Shown piece by piece: positions 38,388 to 51,100 of a stretch of 64,000 nt of DNA (the stretch's first letter is position 1; every line of letters starts with the position of its first letter). Where the stretch lies: NCBI GenBank assembly GCA_030848705.1, contig CM061243.1, forward strand, positions 119,870,674 through 119,934,673, in the 5' to 3' direction. The stretch is from Heracleum sosnowskyi. Taxonomy: Eukaryota > Streptophyta > Magnoliopsida > Apiales > Apiaceae. The notes under the pieces were generated by a model that had not been told where the DNA came from, ran no database searches, and saw nothing but the letters and a program-made list of their open reading frames with translations. A program made the position numbers and the translations under genes.

Positions 38388-41365
38388 ATGGCAGTCTCGA
38401 CCGCCTTTGCTGGCCCAAAACTGGACACTATATTCCTCGGTAATGCTGCTGCTACATCATCGCCATCTCCGTTCAATCATCAAATTGACCGCGTGTTTTG
38501 CATGCCTAGGAAAGCCAGAAATTGTAATGGTTTCAGGTGTGAGGTTGTTCAGACAACTACTAATGACAACAACACTACTACTACTACCCTCCCTTCTTCT
38601 TCAAGTCTCTCTGCTCTTGAACAGCTTAAGTCCTCTGCTGCTGACAGTAATCCTCTCTCCCTCTCTCTCTCTCTCCCTCTCTCCCTCTCTCTCTCTCTAA
38701 TAAATATGTTAGATATGTAATATGTTGTTGATGATGATGCATTGGTGGCGGTGTCAGGTCAGGTGTGCAATGTGTTTGATATTTGAATATTGTGTTGCTT
38801 TGGAGTGCTGTTAGTGTTGTACAAATTGAACTCAGTATAGTACTTTCTTTCTTTCATGATGATATTATAATCTGTTATAAGTGATTGATTGGTGTTTGAT
38901 TGATATAATTCTTCGAAGCCTATGATTGTCTTTTTAATTGTTATTATCTGCGATGATTGGTGATAGTTTAAGGGGGCAATTCCTAGAAGATTGTTATGTT
39001 CAATACAGTTTATATTGAAGCATGCAGTTTCTGTCACAATTATGTCGTTATTAGCTCTTATTTGTCTGGAAATTGGACTTGGAGCCATGTATGTAGTAAT
39101 GATTGTGTGTTCTGCAGCAAGTTTTGTTTTTTATTTTCGATTTCTTTTGTCCTCCTTTGCTGGTTGGGATTGTAAACAACATAAATCATTCTTCATATTA
39201 GATTTTTTTTTTTTTATAAAAAAAAATAAGATTAAAGCTTCTGTGACCATTTTATCATGTGGTTTATTATGTGTTTCGGGAGGTATTTCTTGTGTTCATC
39301 AAGTGATCTTAGTTTAGCCTCTGTTAGTTTATAAATTACGAGCAATATGTTTCTTTTACATTCAGCCTTTTTAGAATAACTTCGCTGACACTCAAAACCA
39401 GTATTTATTCTCCTGGGAGAAGCCTTTCCATTGTATTTAATTTAATCATTTTTATCTTTTCTTTTGAATTTTTTTAAAACTTAACCTTTTTCCTTACCTT
39501 ACTTGATGTTTATGCCCTTCTTTTGACACACATGTTACTACACAATTTTCCTACTATGTATCTAATGTTTTTAATTGTCTACTGACATCAGGGTATACTA
39601 AGGAGAGGAGCAGTATCGTAGTCATTGGACTCAGTATCCACACTACACCAGTTGAAATGCGTGAAAAACTTGCTATTCCTGAAGCTGAATGGCCCCGAGC
39701 CATAGCTGAGCTATGTTGTTTGAATCATATTGAAGAGGCTGCTGTTCTTAGTACCTGCAACAGGATGGAGATATATGTTGTAGCTTTGTCTCAGCATCGG
39801 GGTGTCAAAGAAGTGACAGAGTGGATGTCAAAGGTAATTATTTCTTTGTTACATTGTACAGTCTCCTACCTGTCTTGCCAGATTCAGCTTCTTGTTTTAC
39901 TTCCAAGAGTATAATCATCTTTGGATGCTCAAAATGTATAAAAGACATATGAGTGATTAAGAGTAACAGATCGTGCATCTAATGAAGATTATAATTTGAC
40001 ATTACTCATTACAACTAATTTTTGAATGACCGAAATGTGCTTGTTGTCCATGATGGTTTATCCTTATATTGTTCTGTCCCTTACCCTCTCCACCCTTATG
40101 ATGCTTCAGTTTTAGACACAGCATGGTCTGTTCTGTTTCACCACAACCACCCTCATGCCGCATTTTTCATTGTTACTGAATATTCACATACTTTTTTTAA
40201 GTACCACTTCAGAGCATTTTTTTAATTTTGGCAGACAAGTGGGGTTTCAGCTTCAGAACTTTGTGAGCACCGATTTTTGTTGTATAATAATGATGCTACC
40301 CAGCACATCTTTGAAGTATCAGCTGGGCTTGATTCACTGGTGTTAGGAGAGGGTCAAATTCTTGCTCAGGTGAAACAAGTTGTCAAAGTTGGACAAGGAG
40401 TGGTAGGCTTTGGAAGGAACATCAGTGGCCTGTTCAAGCATGCGATCACTGTCGGAAAGAGGGTTAGAAGTGAGCTAAATATTGCATCAGGGGCAGTTTC
40501 CGTCAGCTCGGCTGCTGTGGAATTGGCATTAATGAAGCTTCCTAAAACCTCTCACACTACTGCTAGAATGTTGGTAGTAGGAGCAGGGAAGATGGGAAAG
40601 CTTGTGATTAAACACTTGGTAGCGAAAGGATGCACTAAAATGGTAGTTGTGAACAGAAGTGAGGAGAGAGTAACTGCCATCCGTGAAGAGCTGAAGGGTA
40701 TTGAGGTAATATACAAACCCCTTACAGAAATGCTAGCATCTGCTGCAGAGGCAGATGTTATCTTTACCAGCACCGCTTCAGAGACCTTGTTATTTCGCAA
40801 GGAGCATGCAGCCGATCTTCCCCCTGTTGGTTCAGATGTTGGATCTGTGAGACTATTTGTTGACATTTCTGTTCCTAGAAATGTTGGTTCTTGCATCAAG
40901 GAGCTTGAGACTGCACGAGTTTACAATGTGGATGACCTGAAGGAGGTTGTCGCTGCAAATAAGGAGGATCGACATAGAAAAGCAATGGAAGCGCAGTCTA
41001 TTATTGCTGAGGAATCAAAGCAATTTGAAGCCTGGAGAGACTCACTAGAAACGGTTCCTACCATCAAGAAATTAAGAGCCTATGCTGAAAGAATCAGACT
41101 AGCAGAGCTAGATAAATGTATGTCAAAGATGGGTGATGAAGTCACAAAGAAAACCAAGAAAGCAGCCGATGATCTTAGCCGAGGTATAGTGAACAAGCTT
41201 CTCCACGGTCCCATGCAGCACCTAAGATGTGATGGGAGTGACAGCCGGACTTTGTCCGAGACACTCGAGAATATGCATGCCCTTAACAGGATGTTCAGCC
41301 TGGAAACTGAGATTTCTGTTCTGGAACAAAAGGTTCGAGCTAAGGTGGAGCAGAACCAGAAGTAA
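38388..41365 (+). CDS. HEMA1: Glutamyl-tRNA reductase, plastid (HEMA1)
   Basis: Three exons: 38388-38646, 39592-39833 and 40235-41365; 543 aa, the same length as typical plant HEMA1. It reduces glutamyl-tRNA(Glu) to glutamate-1-semialdehyde with NADPH in the plastid stroma, the committed and regulated step of chlorophyll and heme synthesis. The first ~60 residues are Ser/Ala-rich with a poly-Thr run, a plastid transit peptide. The catalytic domain has IVVIGLSIHTTPVEMREKL and the nucleophile Cys142 in STCNRMEIYV. GLDSLVLGEGQILAQVK follows. The NADPH-binding domain has VVGAGKMG at 281-288. The C-terminal helical dimerisation domain ends with LEQKVRAKVEQNQK. The first intron splits an Arg codon (A|GG). 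All splice sites are canonical. Confidence 0.97.
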
Positions 41366-42885
41366 GCTCCTTTCACATTTTTCTGGTTGATTTTAACACT
41401 GATTATCATCTCTTGGAGTCCAAATAAGAGGGAAAATTCCTCATCTTGTCATCATTGTTTGAGCTGCTATAATCTTCATCTGGATTGATAAACAAATCGA
41501 ATTCCCCGTGGGTCGTCATTTACTTCATTGCAATTAAGGGTTCCTACTGTACAAGTCGTCAAGTTTCTACCGCCTCAGCGTAATAACAGATTGGGCTTGT
41601 TTTGGTCAGTGAGTGATGTTGAAATGTAATGAATGCTATCGATATCAGACGCTTCTCAGTGTGCGGTTTCTGCAACAATGTTATTACTTCTGTAATTAAT
41701 ACACTGACTATTTCAAGATCTTGATGCTTGCTATGGCTTCACCTTTTTACACATGTACTTTAAAGAAACAGGTTCGACTTGTACTACAAATGGCAAACTG
41801 CTTAGGAATTTTCGAGAGCTATGTACTATAATGTTGTTTACGGGAACAATTGTACATTTATTATTAAAAGGGACGCTGTGTTAGCCTAAATATGGTATAC
41901 TGAGGTGGAGAACCACAACATTGAAGATTCTGCTCGTGGAAGAAGTGCTAGTAGCATGAAGGAGCACATCCATAGACAGGGAGGCTGGTAATATCACAAT
42001 TTAAGAGTATATAAATTTAAGGTTCCATTATATTTGTTGCTGAGTAAATGCCAAACGGTATGATTAATAGAAACACGATCCGTAGCCTATTCCTAGCAAG
42101 ATTTCCGTCCCCAAATTTTACTATCATATTCAGCTCGGACTTTGATATTTGAGAGGGAATTAAGCACAGACGTCACCTGGCAATGATTTTGCAATAAGAA
42201 TGGGGTTTCTAGTCTATGTTCATTGTGTACAAGAGGTTCATAAGAGTTAAATGGTCCAGAGATCGATTTAAACGGACTTTCGAAAGAGAACTGGTATAAG
42301 TAGATCAGAAAATGTTTTCTTTCATCCAGCAATTGCAGTTTTTCTAACACACTACTTGTCTGTGCATTAGATGGACAAGTCTCCAATGTGTTTAAGAATT
42401 CCATGATTACATTATGTTTGAAATATATGGTACAAAGTAGGGTGATGAAAGTTTATTGGAAACATATGCACCAAACTAAAAAGACACATAAGTTGGGTAC
42501 CCACGTGTAAAATGTGCCCTAATTTTATTAGAGTTGGGTAATTGTTTTTCAGGCATCTTATATTCTAGTTTTAAATGTAAAGTTTTTCTCTATTTTTTTG
42601 GAAGATAAATGTAAAAACATACACATCACTAAAACTGAAAATAGTTGTAGTATTTGATGCCACTGAATCAACAAACAATATTACTAGTGATTTCTTATTC
42701 AGAAATAATTGACCCTTTTCCATGACAAGAATTAAGAAGGCCATAGCAGCCTCACTTTTACAGTTCCTAAACAGTTTTTTTATATCAAATTTCTAGAAAA
42801 ATAATAATGTTAATAATAATCCAATACATAAAATTTGACCCTTATTCAATTCCCTTTTTTATTATTATTAAAAATAATGTATCCC
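41366..42885. other. Convergent intergenic region between HEMA1 and bHLH93-like gene
   Basis: It holds the 3' ends of both genes. An open frame of 103 codons at 42093-42404 (-) starts with ATG (MEFLNTLETCPSNAQTSSVL), but it resembles no known protein and has no visible promoter; it may be chance or a relic. No RNA gene or transposon boundary was found. Confidence 0.4.
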
Positions 42886-43321
42886 CTACAAGCATCTCCC
42901 ACCATATCCAGCATTCCTAAATAATGCTTGCTTTATGTCTTCTGAACTCATATTTCTTCCTTGCTCCACTTCCTATGTACAAAAATACAACATATGAGAT
43001 TATGATTTGTGCTGATTAAGTTAATTAGTAAACCAATTAGTAACTAATTAAGTAGACATTAAAAAGGGTTAAACTGAACTTGTTAGTACCTCTAAACAAG
43101 AAGCACGCATTCCAAAGTCACTGAAGCAGCTGATAACACACTGTTGAATCTCAAGACCTAGTGCTTCTAATGTAGTTACAGTTGATAGTAACAGTCCTGG
43201 CTTATTAGCACAATACATTTCTATTTGAGTGTCCATGTTTCTCCTTTCCACAGTAAACTGCTCATTGATATTCAAAAGCCAAATTTATATCATCAGTAAA
43301 ATTTTAATGCCATAACGTACA

Positions 43322-43358
<37 letters not shown>

Positions 43359-44465
43359 ATACTTTTGGAGAATTTCTGACAAGAACTTCATTAGGCTTTA
43401 CATCTTTAAAGATGCTAGTTAAGCCTAGCTGATGTTGATGATCATTAATGGAGCCAATCTCATTTTCTTCTTGCAGTTTTCTAATTCTTTCCAGAAGTTC
43501 ATTCATGTAGTCTATAGTATCTCCAAGTATTGATGTCCTATCCATCTGTATAGTAATTTCCAAGTAGACAGAAAAGTGTAGCAAATAAAATTAGACCCTA
43601 CTAATTAATGATGCAAACTGCAAATCTCAAGATTCTAGTACTACAATAATTCTTGAAAACCCGAACACACACAAATACAAATAGAATCATACTTATAATT
43701 GAACAATAAATTCTATAACATTCATTTGATGATTATAACCAAACTGAATAACTGAATCAAAAATTTCAAAAATTGAAAAGTATTCTAATTTCTAAGATTT
43801 TCATCCACACTACGACAAATCAGGTCATTTACCATGGAAAAACAACACAGACACACACAAGAGTATAGTACCTTGCTTATCTTAGGAACAACAGATCTAA
43901 GCATGGAAAGCCGGTCATTGAGCCGCTTCCTTCGCCTTCTTTCAGCCATTAAATTCTTCGAAGGTTGTCCGTCTACTTTCTTGATTTTAGTCTTTCTATC
44001 CATGCTACTACCCATATTAAAAGTAGGGACTTGAGTAGCTTGAAATGGCTCCATTTTACAAGAATCGCCAGCTGCTTTTACTTCCAACTCATCCATAATC
44101 GACATTAACGAATACTCTTCTTGACAAGGAAAGAATGGAGGTGTATCAAGCATGTTGTTGGAAGAATCAGTGTGTTCTGGAGCTGATATAGCTTGTTCAT
44201 CTAAAAATGGACCAGAAAACTCACTAAAAATTGTTGAAGAATTGAGGGTTTGTTGATATTCATTAAATGGAACAGTAGATAACTCATCAAAACAAGTATT
44301 TTGAGGAATGTTCGGAAATGGCAGGTTCTCAGAAAAGCTAGCAACGCTAGAATATCCATTAAAGAAATCATTAGCTCCTGTTGGAATAAAATTGGTGTAT
44401 GATTCCCATGGCTCACTTCTAAAAGTAAGCAACTCTTCTAAGAAATCATGACCAGTATACTCCAT
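42886..44465 (-). CDS. bHLH transcription factor, bHLH93/NFL-like
   Basis: Four exons: 44465-43872, 43545-43363, 43257-43090 and 42972-42886; 343 aa. The start MEYTGHDFLEELL aligns with the N-terminal FEELL motif of Arabidopsis bHLH93. Residues about 165-222 are the bHLH: GQPSKNLMAERRRRKRLND supplies the basic region with the Glu-Arg pair that reads E-box DNA, then helix 1 (SMLRSVVPKISK), and helix 2 starts exon 2 (MDRTSILGDTIDYMNELLE). Residues about 267-315 form an ACT-like dimerisation domain (KPGLLLSTVTTLEALGLE, VISCFSDF). It ends SEDIKQALFRNAGYGGRCL, nearly identical to bHLH93/bHLH61. Arabidopsis relatives act in flowering and gibberellin control. ICE1/SCRM shares the bHLH, but its ends differ. 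Intron 2 carries a GA microsatellite (43326-43356). Confidence 0.93.
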
Positions 44466-45649
44466 GATCTCCAACAAACACACACACACTTTCTTTCCCT
44501 TGCTTTATTGGACTTGAGATGCTTACTTACACAAGGAGGAACCTTGATAATATATTTGGAGATGAAGCTAGTGGGCTAGTATATATAGGAGTGTTTATTA
44601 TACTGATACTATATTTCGAGATGAACATATAGTGAGGTAATAAATAGGAGTGGTTGTTAGAGCATAGCTTATCATGTTTATTAAAAACGTTTAAAATTTA
44701 TATAGTTAGGCCTCTTTAAAAGTAATAGACTTAGAATAAAGGAGGAAAATAATGTATTTTATCTAATTTATTATCTTATCGAGAATAAAATACACTGTTT
44801 CCATTATGTTGGGACTGAAAAAAATATTATTTTAGTGAAATTAACATTTTATCAATTATTAATTAATCAAAATTCAATTATATGTGAATGTGGTTTTTTT
44901 TTTACCTTACTTTAGTTATTAACCAGAAGTACGTTGTAACAATCGGCCCGAGTGAGCCTTAACTCATATGTGATTACTATATATGTCGCTTGACCTTGAA
45001 AAGGAGGGCATTACTTGTCATATTTGCACCAACTAGGCTAACAACGCAACTGGAAATATATTAATAATAATAAAACATTTTGTTTTAATTAATTTGCTGT
45101 TCATGTCTAGGTGATATCATGTCTTTTTCACCGAAATCTGGTATATCAAACAGACATAAATATATAAAAATTGTACGAGTCTGAGAAGTTTGACTTGCAT
45201 TTCTGTCTGAAACGAAAAGGATGGAGTTTAGCTTCAGAGACCATGTCAGGTTCTGTATATTCATCTAATTAACCCTAATGTACACTTGCGTGCTCATCAT
45301 AAAGCATTAAATTTTAGGTTTCAACTTGGCCAAAAATAAATAATTATCCTTGTAAAAACCTTAAGCTTAATTCCATTTTTGGATGTCGGAGGCGATCGAT
45401 GAAATGAAGTAAAAGAATCAAAATTTTAGCCGAGCATTATCTATACGAATGCTCTGGTTTCATACTCACTGCATCGATCTATCTACCTTTCTTTTTCCTT
45501 TTATAAAGGTGTTCATATATATACTAACCTATAACCCTGATGCAGGATGAATTTTAGTATTTTTTTATCTTATTATCTATATCTTGATTTATATGATTTT
45601 AAAAAGTAATCAAATATAATAATATATGTATGATGTTATTCTAAGTTTT
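44466..45649. other. Upstream of the bHLH gene; AT-rich DNA
   Basis: It contains the bHLH promoter region, with a CA run in the 5' untranslated part (44475-44492) and a short direct repeat of an 'atatttggagatgaa' word near 44552 and 44612. No other gene seen. Confidence 0.4.
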
Positions 45650-46195
45650 TTTTTATTTTGATTTTAAAAATTCTTAATATGTTGTTGATAGAATAATATC
45701 TTGAACTTTTGAATGTAGCTTAGAAAAAGAGATGATAGAAATATTTAATAATAATATGTTGTTGACGGGATTCGAACCTTGAACCCGTGAGAGCATTTTA
45801 GATATCAAAAAAAAGATTATTATTTTAATATTACATCCAACGGTTCTCATTTACCTATATTTACATCTAACAGTTATTATTTAGAGGACCAAACTACCAA
45901 CCAACCAAATAGATGGTAGTTTGCTTATAATAGTATTTTTTTATATGATTTTTTAGTATTTTTTCTTATTTTATTAGCATTTATTTGTATTTTGATCTTA
46001 AAATTTTTTAATATGTTGTTGACGGGATTCGAACCTTGAACCCGTGGGAGCATGTTAGATATCAAAAAAAGAATATTCTTTTAATATTACATCCAACGGT
46101 TCTCATTTACCTATATTTACATCTAACAGTTATTATTTAGAGGACCAAACCAAATGACCAAACTACCAACCAAATAGAGGGTGATTTGCTTATAA
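45650..46195. repeat. Tandem direct duplication of about 220 bp
   Basis: Two copies, about 45650-45940 and 45975-46195, share long identical stretches (TTGTTGACGGGATTCGAACC, ACATCCAACGGTTCTCATTT, ACATCTAACAGTTATTATTT). Copy 1 has an extra segment of about 75 bp that itself begins and ends in AATATGTTGTTGA. On the minus strand each copy contains GGTTCGAATCC, a perfect RNA polymerase III B box, but no A box was found at the right distance. Confidence 0.85.
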
Positions 46196-46233
46196 TATTA
46201 TAGTATATATATATAGGCTACTGTTATCGTATA

Positions 46234-46477
46234 CTCCCCCCGTCCTCCTCAATTCTTTATATTGGGGGATGGGGTCGACATGCATTTTAAGGCTCATTTA
46301 ATTTATACTTTGATAAATTATTTTAAATTTTTTCTTGTTCTGAATAAAAATATAATGTTTAATTTTTTATTTAGAAAAAGAAAATTTTAAAAATAAGTTG
46401 TAGATTTATACTTTATAGGAGCCTTAAAATGCGTGTAAGTGTAAAAAAACCGTAAAAAATTAGAGGAACGGAGGGAG
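46234..46477. mobile_element. Stowaway MITE (Tc1/mariner type), 244 bp
   Basis: TA target duplications lie at 46232-46233 and 46478-46479. The ends are CTCCCCCCGTCCTCC and, reading in from the right, CTCCCTCCGTTCCTC, the standard Stowaway terminus. An internal complementary pair (GCATTTTAAGGCTC and GAGCCTTAAAATGC) lets it fold into a hairpin. Confidence 0.95.
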
Positions 46478-46677
46478 TAATTCACTGCACTAACATCGAT
46501 CTCCATTCCGAAGCTACCAATTTTATCAAATACAATCCATTTCGTAACTGAAGAATATATTACAAAGTTCAAGTTGAAGTCGGATTCGGGTCAAATTATT
46601 CGAGTTTAAGTCAAAAAAAATTAATATTTGGATCGAGTTAACCTTTTTGAATCCAAATATTCACCGTGATTCCAGAT

Positions 46678-46745
46678 CCAAAATGAGTTTGCACCGAGTC
46701 GAATTTGAGTACCAAAATGAGTTCGCACCGAGTCGAATTTGAGTA
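46678..46745. repeat. Two tandem 34-bp units
   Basis: 46678-46711 and 46712-46745 are identical except for one T/C difference. The unit contains GCACCGAGTCGAATTTGAG. Confidence 0.95.
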
Positions 46746-47612
46746 CGTGTTCAAATAAAATTACTCCTCTTTTTCACAATATATGATCACTTTCTATTTT
46801 TTTGATATGTATTTTAAAATACTTTGACCGAATAGTTATATAAATAATTTTTTTAATTTTATTTTTGTGAATAAAAATTTAAATATCAAATTTTTATTCA
46901 AAAAAAAAAAGATTTGAAAAAAAAAATTATATAACTATGTATCTAGTCAATACACGTGTCAGAAATCAAAAGTAGATAAATATTTTGAAATTGAGGAAGT
47001 ACGATCTTAAGTGAAACAGATGCAAGCTAATTAAGTAAAAATTTCAAAGAAATCAAACTCCATTGCTAGTTACCAACTACTAGACCCGCAATGTCTAGAT
47101 TTCTTGAATTTTAGATTTAGTGCGATAATGTTAATGTTGAGCTGTAACTCTACAAACTGGTACAGCACGAAAATGTTTCCACTTTCAACTGAGTTGGTGG
47201 GGCTTTTTGTTTTTACCTAACTTTTCTAATCATGTATAATTAGCTCTTTAGGGCATACATATTTGTCTCTTAAACTGCTCTTAGGACTCGTTTGTTTCGA
47301 TGTAACCCAACTATGTAACTCGAAATTTCTTAGATTATAAATGAGTTACACTGTTTGGTTTGTTGTATTTTAAATTGGACAAAGAACTCCAAGTTACAAG
47401 ACTTTTGTAGTTGCAACAAAAAATACGAACTTAGTTACCAAGATCCATCATGGTCACCACAAGTTACATAGTTTTCTAGTATATAATCATTAACTACTAC
47501 CAAAATTAATTATGTAGTATGTACTTACATAGTAATAAACCAAACACAAACATTTCAATTACCTTGGATCTAAAATTATAACTTAGTTACCGGGATGTTC
47601 AAGTTACCTACG
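46746..47612. other. AT-rich DNA left of the second gypsy element
   Basis: No gene. A pair of loosely complementary words (GTAACTC/AAGTTAC) between about 47290 and 47610 may mark an old MITE, but boundaries cannot be set. Confidence 0.35.
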
Positions 47613-48109
47613 TGATATGGGCTGAAAAATAATCCTAGAAGTGTAATTAATGATGTATTAATTAAACCTAGATTGGTCCAAGAATTAGGCCCGATAAATA
47701 AAGCCTGAAACCCTAATTATTTATTAAATTCGTAATTAATAAATAATGAAAATCTACAGCTCACAAAAAGAGTCCAAAATGTGTCAAATACTACAAAGAT
47801 TGGTCTCCAAGGCATACAAACCCAAAATGAGTCAACCTCCTACAAACCAGGACTCACAGTTCTCATCAGAAAGGGTGACTTGCCCCCAAGTCACCTGATT
47901 CTACCCTAATACTAGGCTCCTGACGCCTATATAAAGGACCTGATCCTTCAATCAGAACTACGTTTTTTTGGCTTGATACTCAATTACGAATTGAGATACG
48001 TAGGCATCTTGTGATGACCGATTTAGTCACGAAACACGAGAACAACCATTAAAGCTCGAAAGCTCTTAAACCCTAGCTGTAAATTTGAAAGTACGTTTTT
48101 TATTCCACA
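47613..48109 (+). repeat. Upstream LTR of the second gypsy element (about 497 bp)
   Basis: It runs from TGATATGGGCTG to CCACA just before the primer site. A TATA box (CCTATATAAAGG, 47928-47939) is placed for plus-strand transcription. The start is inferred without the second LTR, so it could be off by a few bases. Confidence 0.6.
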
Positions 48110-48145
48110 ATATTTGGCTCCGTATGTGGGAAGACAACATCAACC

Positions 48146-51100
48146 ATGGCAAACACACGAAGAACGACTCGATAAACTCATACTTCTGAAGGACTTCCTC
48201 TTACCTCTGAAACAAAGACTCATGGAAGCCAACCACCACCAACTACTGGCACTCAACGGGCAAGTATCCCCCTCACCACTACCCAAGGACCAGAAATCCC
48301 GATTTCGGTTGAAGGGACGAATCCCCTGTAAATGGTCGTTCATGAACCTAATCCACAAGAGACCACTCTCCAGCAACCAATCACAACCTCTCCACTGCTC
48401 ATAAAGAGGCTGCAAAAGCACAAAGTCAAGCAACTGAGAGAGTCCCGGTGATCAATTTAGATCCTGCACCGAGAAGAACTAAGAGGGCTGAAGCCCCAAA
48501 GGGTGATCCTGCTATGTTTTTACCCCTAGGAGATCCTGATGATCCTACATCACCTTTCACTCAGGACATTATGAAAGCTAATATATCCAGAAAATTTAAG
48601 ATGCCAATGATTAAGGCTTATGATGGAACAGGAGACCCTGCAAATCATGTGAGGACTTTCTCTAATGCATTGTTATTACAACCCACGAATGATGCAGTAA
48701 AATGCAGAGCGTTTCAACAAACTCTAGCGGGAATGGCCCAGCGTTGGTATAGCCGTCTACCTCCCAATTCTATTGGATCTTTAAAGGAGCTGAGCAAGGT
48801 GTTCATCAACCAATTTGTTAGTGGAAGGGTGCATGAAAAGAGTTCTGCATCTCTCATGGGAATCCAGCAGGGAAGGAATGAAGCCTTGAGAGACTATATA
48901 AATCGATTCACTAGAGAGGCCCTGAAGGTCCCAGATCTGGAGGACAAAGTAGCAATGATAGCCCTACAGCAAGGAACCACTGATGACCATTTCAAAAGGT
49001 CCTTGGCTAAACATCCAACGGAAAGCATGTTAAAGTTACAAGACCGGGCTGGAAAATATATCAAGGCTGAAGAAAGCATGAGGAAATATGAACCTGCTGT
49101 TGGCGGAAGCGGGAATTCAAAGAAAAGAAAGGAGAACAATTTCGGACCAAGGTTCACGGAGTATCCTAGAACATCAAAGGATTCTGATTCTCCACCCAAG
49201 AAGAACAATTTCGGACCAAGGTTCACGGAGTATGCAAGATTGAACACTCCTAGAAGCCAAATTCTGATGGAAATCGCAAAGGAAGAAGATCTCCGATGGC
49301 TGAAGCCACCGAGGATTGACTTGTCTAAAAGGATTCAGAATCAATTCTGTCGTTTCCACAAATAAGTTGGTCATGATACGGATGATTGCAGACATCTGAA
49401 AGATGGGATTGAGTTCTTGATTCGAAGAGGAAAACTTAAGAAGTTCACTAAGGATGAGAATCAAGGGAATCAAAAAGGAAACTATGAAAGGAAGGATTAC
49501 GACAAAAAGGACAACGATCAAGATCGTAATCCCAAACCCCGAGGGCCTGTCATCAACATGATATTTGGAGGACCAACTGCTGTTGGGTCATCCTGAAACT
49601 CAAGAAAAACTTATGTCAGAGAAGTAATGAATCTTGTAGGAGAAGCACCGAAGCGTGCCAGGACGGAAATAGCAATAAGTTTTGATGATTCTGACTTAGA
49701 GGGAGTGAAATTTCCCCATGATGATCCCCTAGTCATCGTACCTGTGATAGGCAATTCTGAGACGGAGAGGATTTTGGTTGATAATGGAGCTTCAGTAGAC
49801 ATCTTGTTCCATGATACTTTCATCAAGATGGGCTATACTGATTCTCAGTTGACACCCTCAAATATGCCCATATATGGATTCAATGGAGTGGAGTCGAAGG
49901 TGGAAGGTACAATCCAACTCCCTATGACAATGGGGCAAGGTTCGAAAACGACTACTCAAATGTTGAACTTTATAGTTATAAAGGCAACCTCAACCTACAA
50001 TGTGATCCTAGGAAGGACGGGTCTTCATGCATTCAAGGCTGTTGTCTCGTCTTACCATTTGAAAATCAAGTTCCCAACAAGAAATGGGATTGGTGAGGAA
50101 CGAGGTGATCAAAGGATGGCCAGAAGTTGTTATGTAGCTATGTTAAGGCCTGATGGAGTCGGGGGGCAGGTTCTCCCCATTGAAGACATGGATACTAGAG
50201 ATAATGAGGATAGAAGAGGGAAACCAGCTGAGGATTTAATTCCAATTCCCTTAGTTCCTGGTGAACCAGAAAAAGTCACTTACATTGGAGCATTGTTACC
50301 TGAACCATTGAAGAGCAAGATCATATCTTTTCTTCAAAAAAATAATGATGTTTTTGCCTAGACAGCAACCGATTTGCCAGGGATTGATCCCCAGTTGATA
50401 ACCCACAAATTGAACGTAAATCCCGAAAGGAAGACTATGAAACAAAAGAAGAGAAATTTTGCTCCAGATAGGCAAAAGGCCATCAAGAAGGAAGTAGATA
50501 AGCTTTTGGAAGCCGGTTTCATTGAAGAAATTCAATTTCCAGAATGGTTGGCTAACCCAGTAATGGTCAAGAAAGCCAATGTAAAATGGAGGATGTGTGT
50601 GGACTTCACAGACTTGAACGACGCATGTCCTAAGGATTGTTTTCCCTTGCCCAGAACAGCTGGGCACGAGATGTTGAGCTTCATGGATGGCTTCAGTGGA
50701 TACAACCAGATCAAAATTCACAAGGATGACATCTCCAGGGTATCATTTATCATTGACTTTGGTGTTTACTATTATTTGGTTATGGTATTTGAGCTTAAGA
50801 ATGCAAGAGCAACATATCAAAGGTTGGTGAACAAAATTTTTGAACACCTGATTGGAAAAACCATGGAGGTCTATGTGGATGACATGTTGGTTAAAAGCCT
50901 CGATAAGGCGGATCATATAAACCATCTACATGAAGCATTTGAAGTGCTGAGGCACCATAAAATAATGTTAAATCCAACAAAGTGTGCCTTTGGTGTAGGG
51001 TCAGGAAAGTTTTTAGGCCTGATGGTTTCTAAACGAGGAATTGAGGCTAACCCCGATAAAATCAAGGCAATTCTAGACATGGAACCACCACGGTCCGTCA

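Noticed and set aside
42093..42404. 103-codon minus-strand frame
   Set aside because: Intact from ATG but unrecognised and without promoter evidence; not listed as a gene.
45768..45792. tRNA gene (GGTTCGAATCC on the minus strand)
   Set aside because: No A box or acceptor stem at the right distance in either copy of the duplication.
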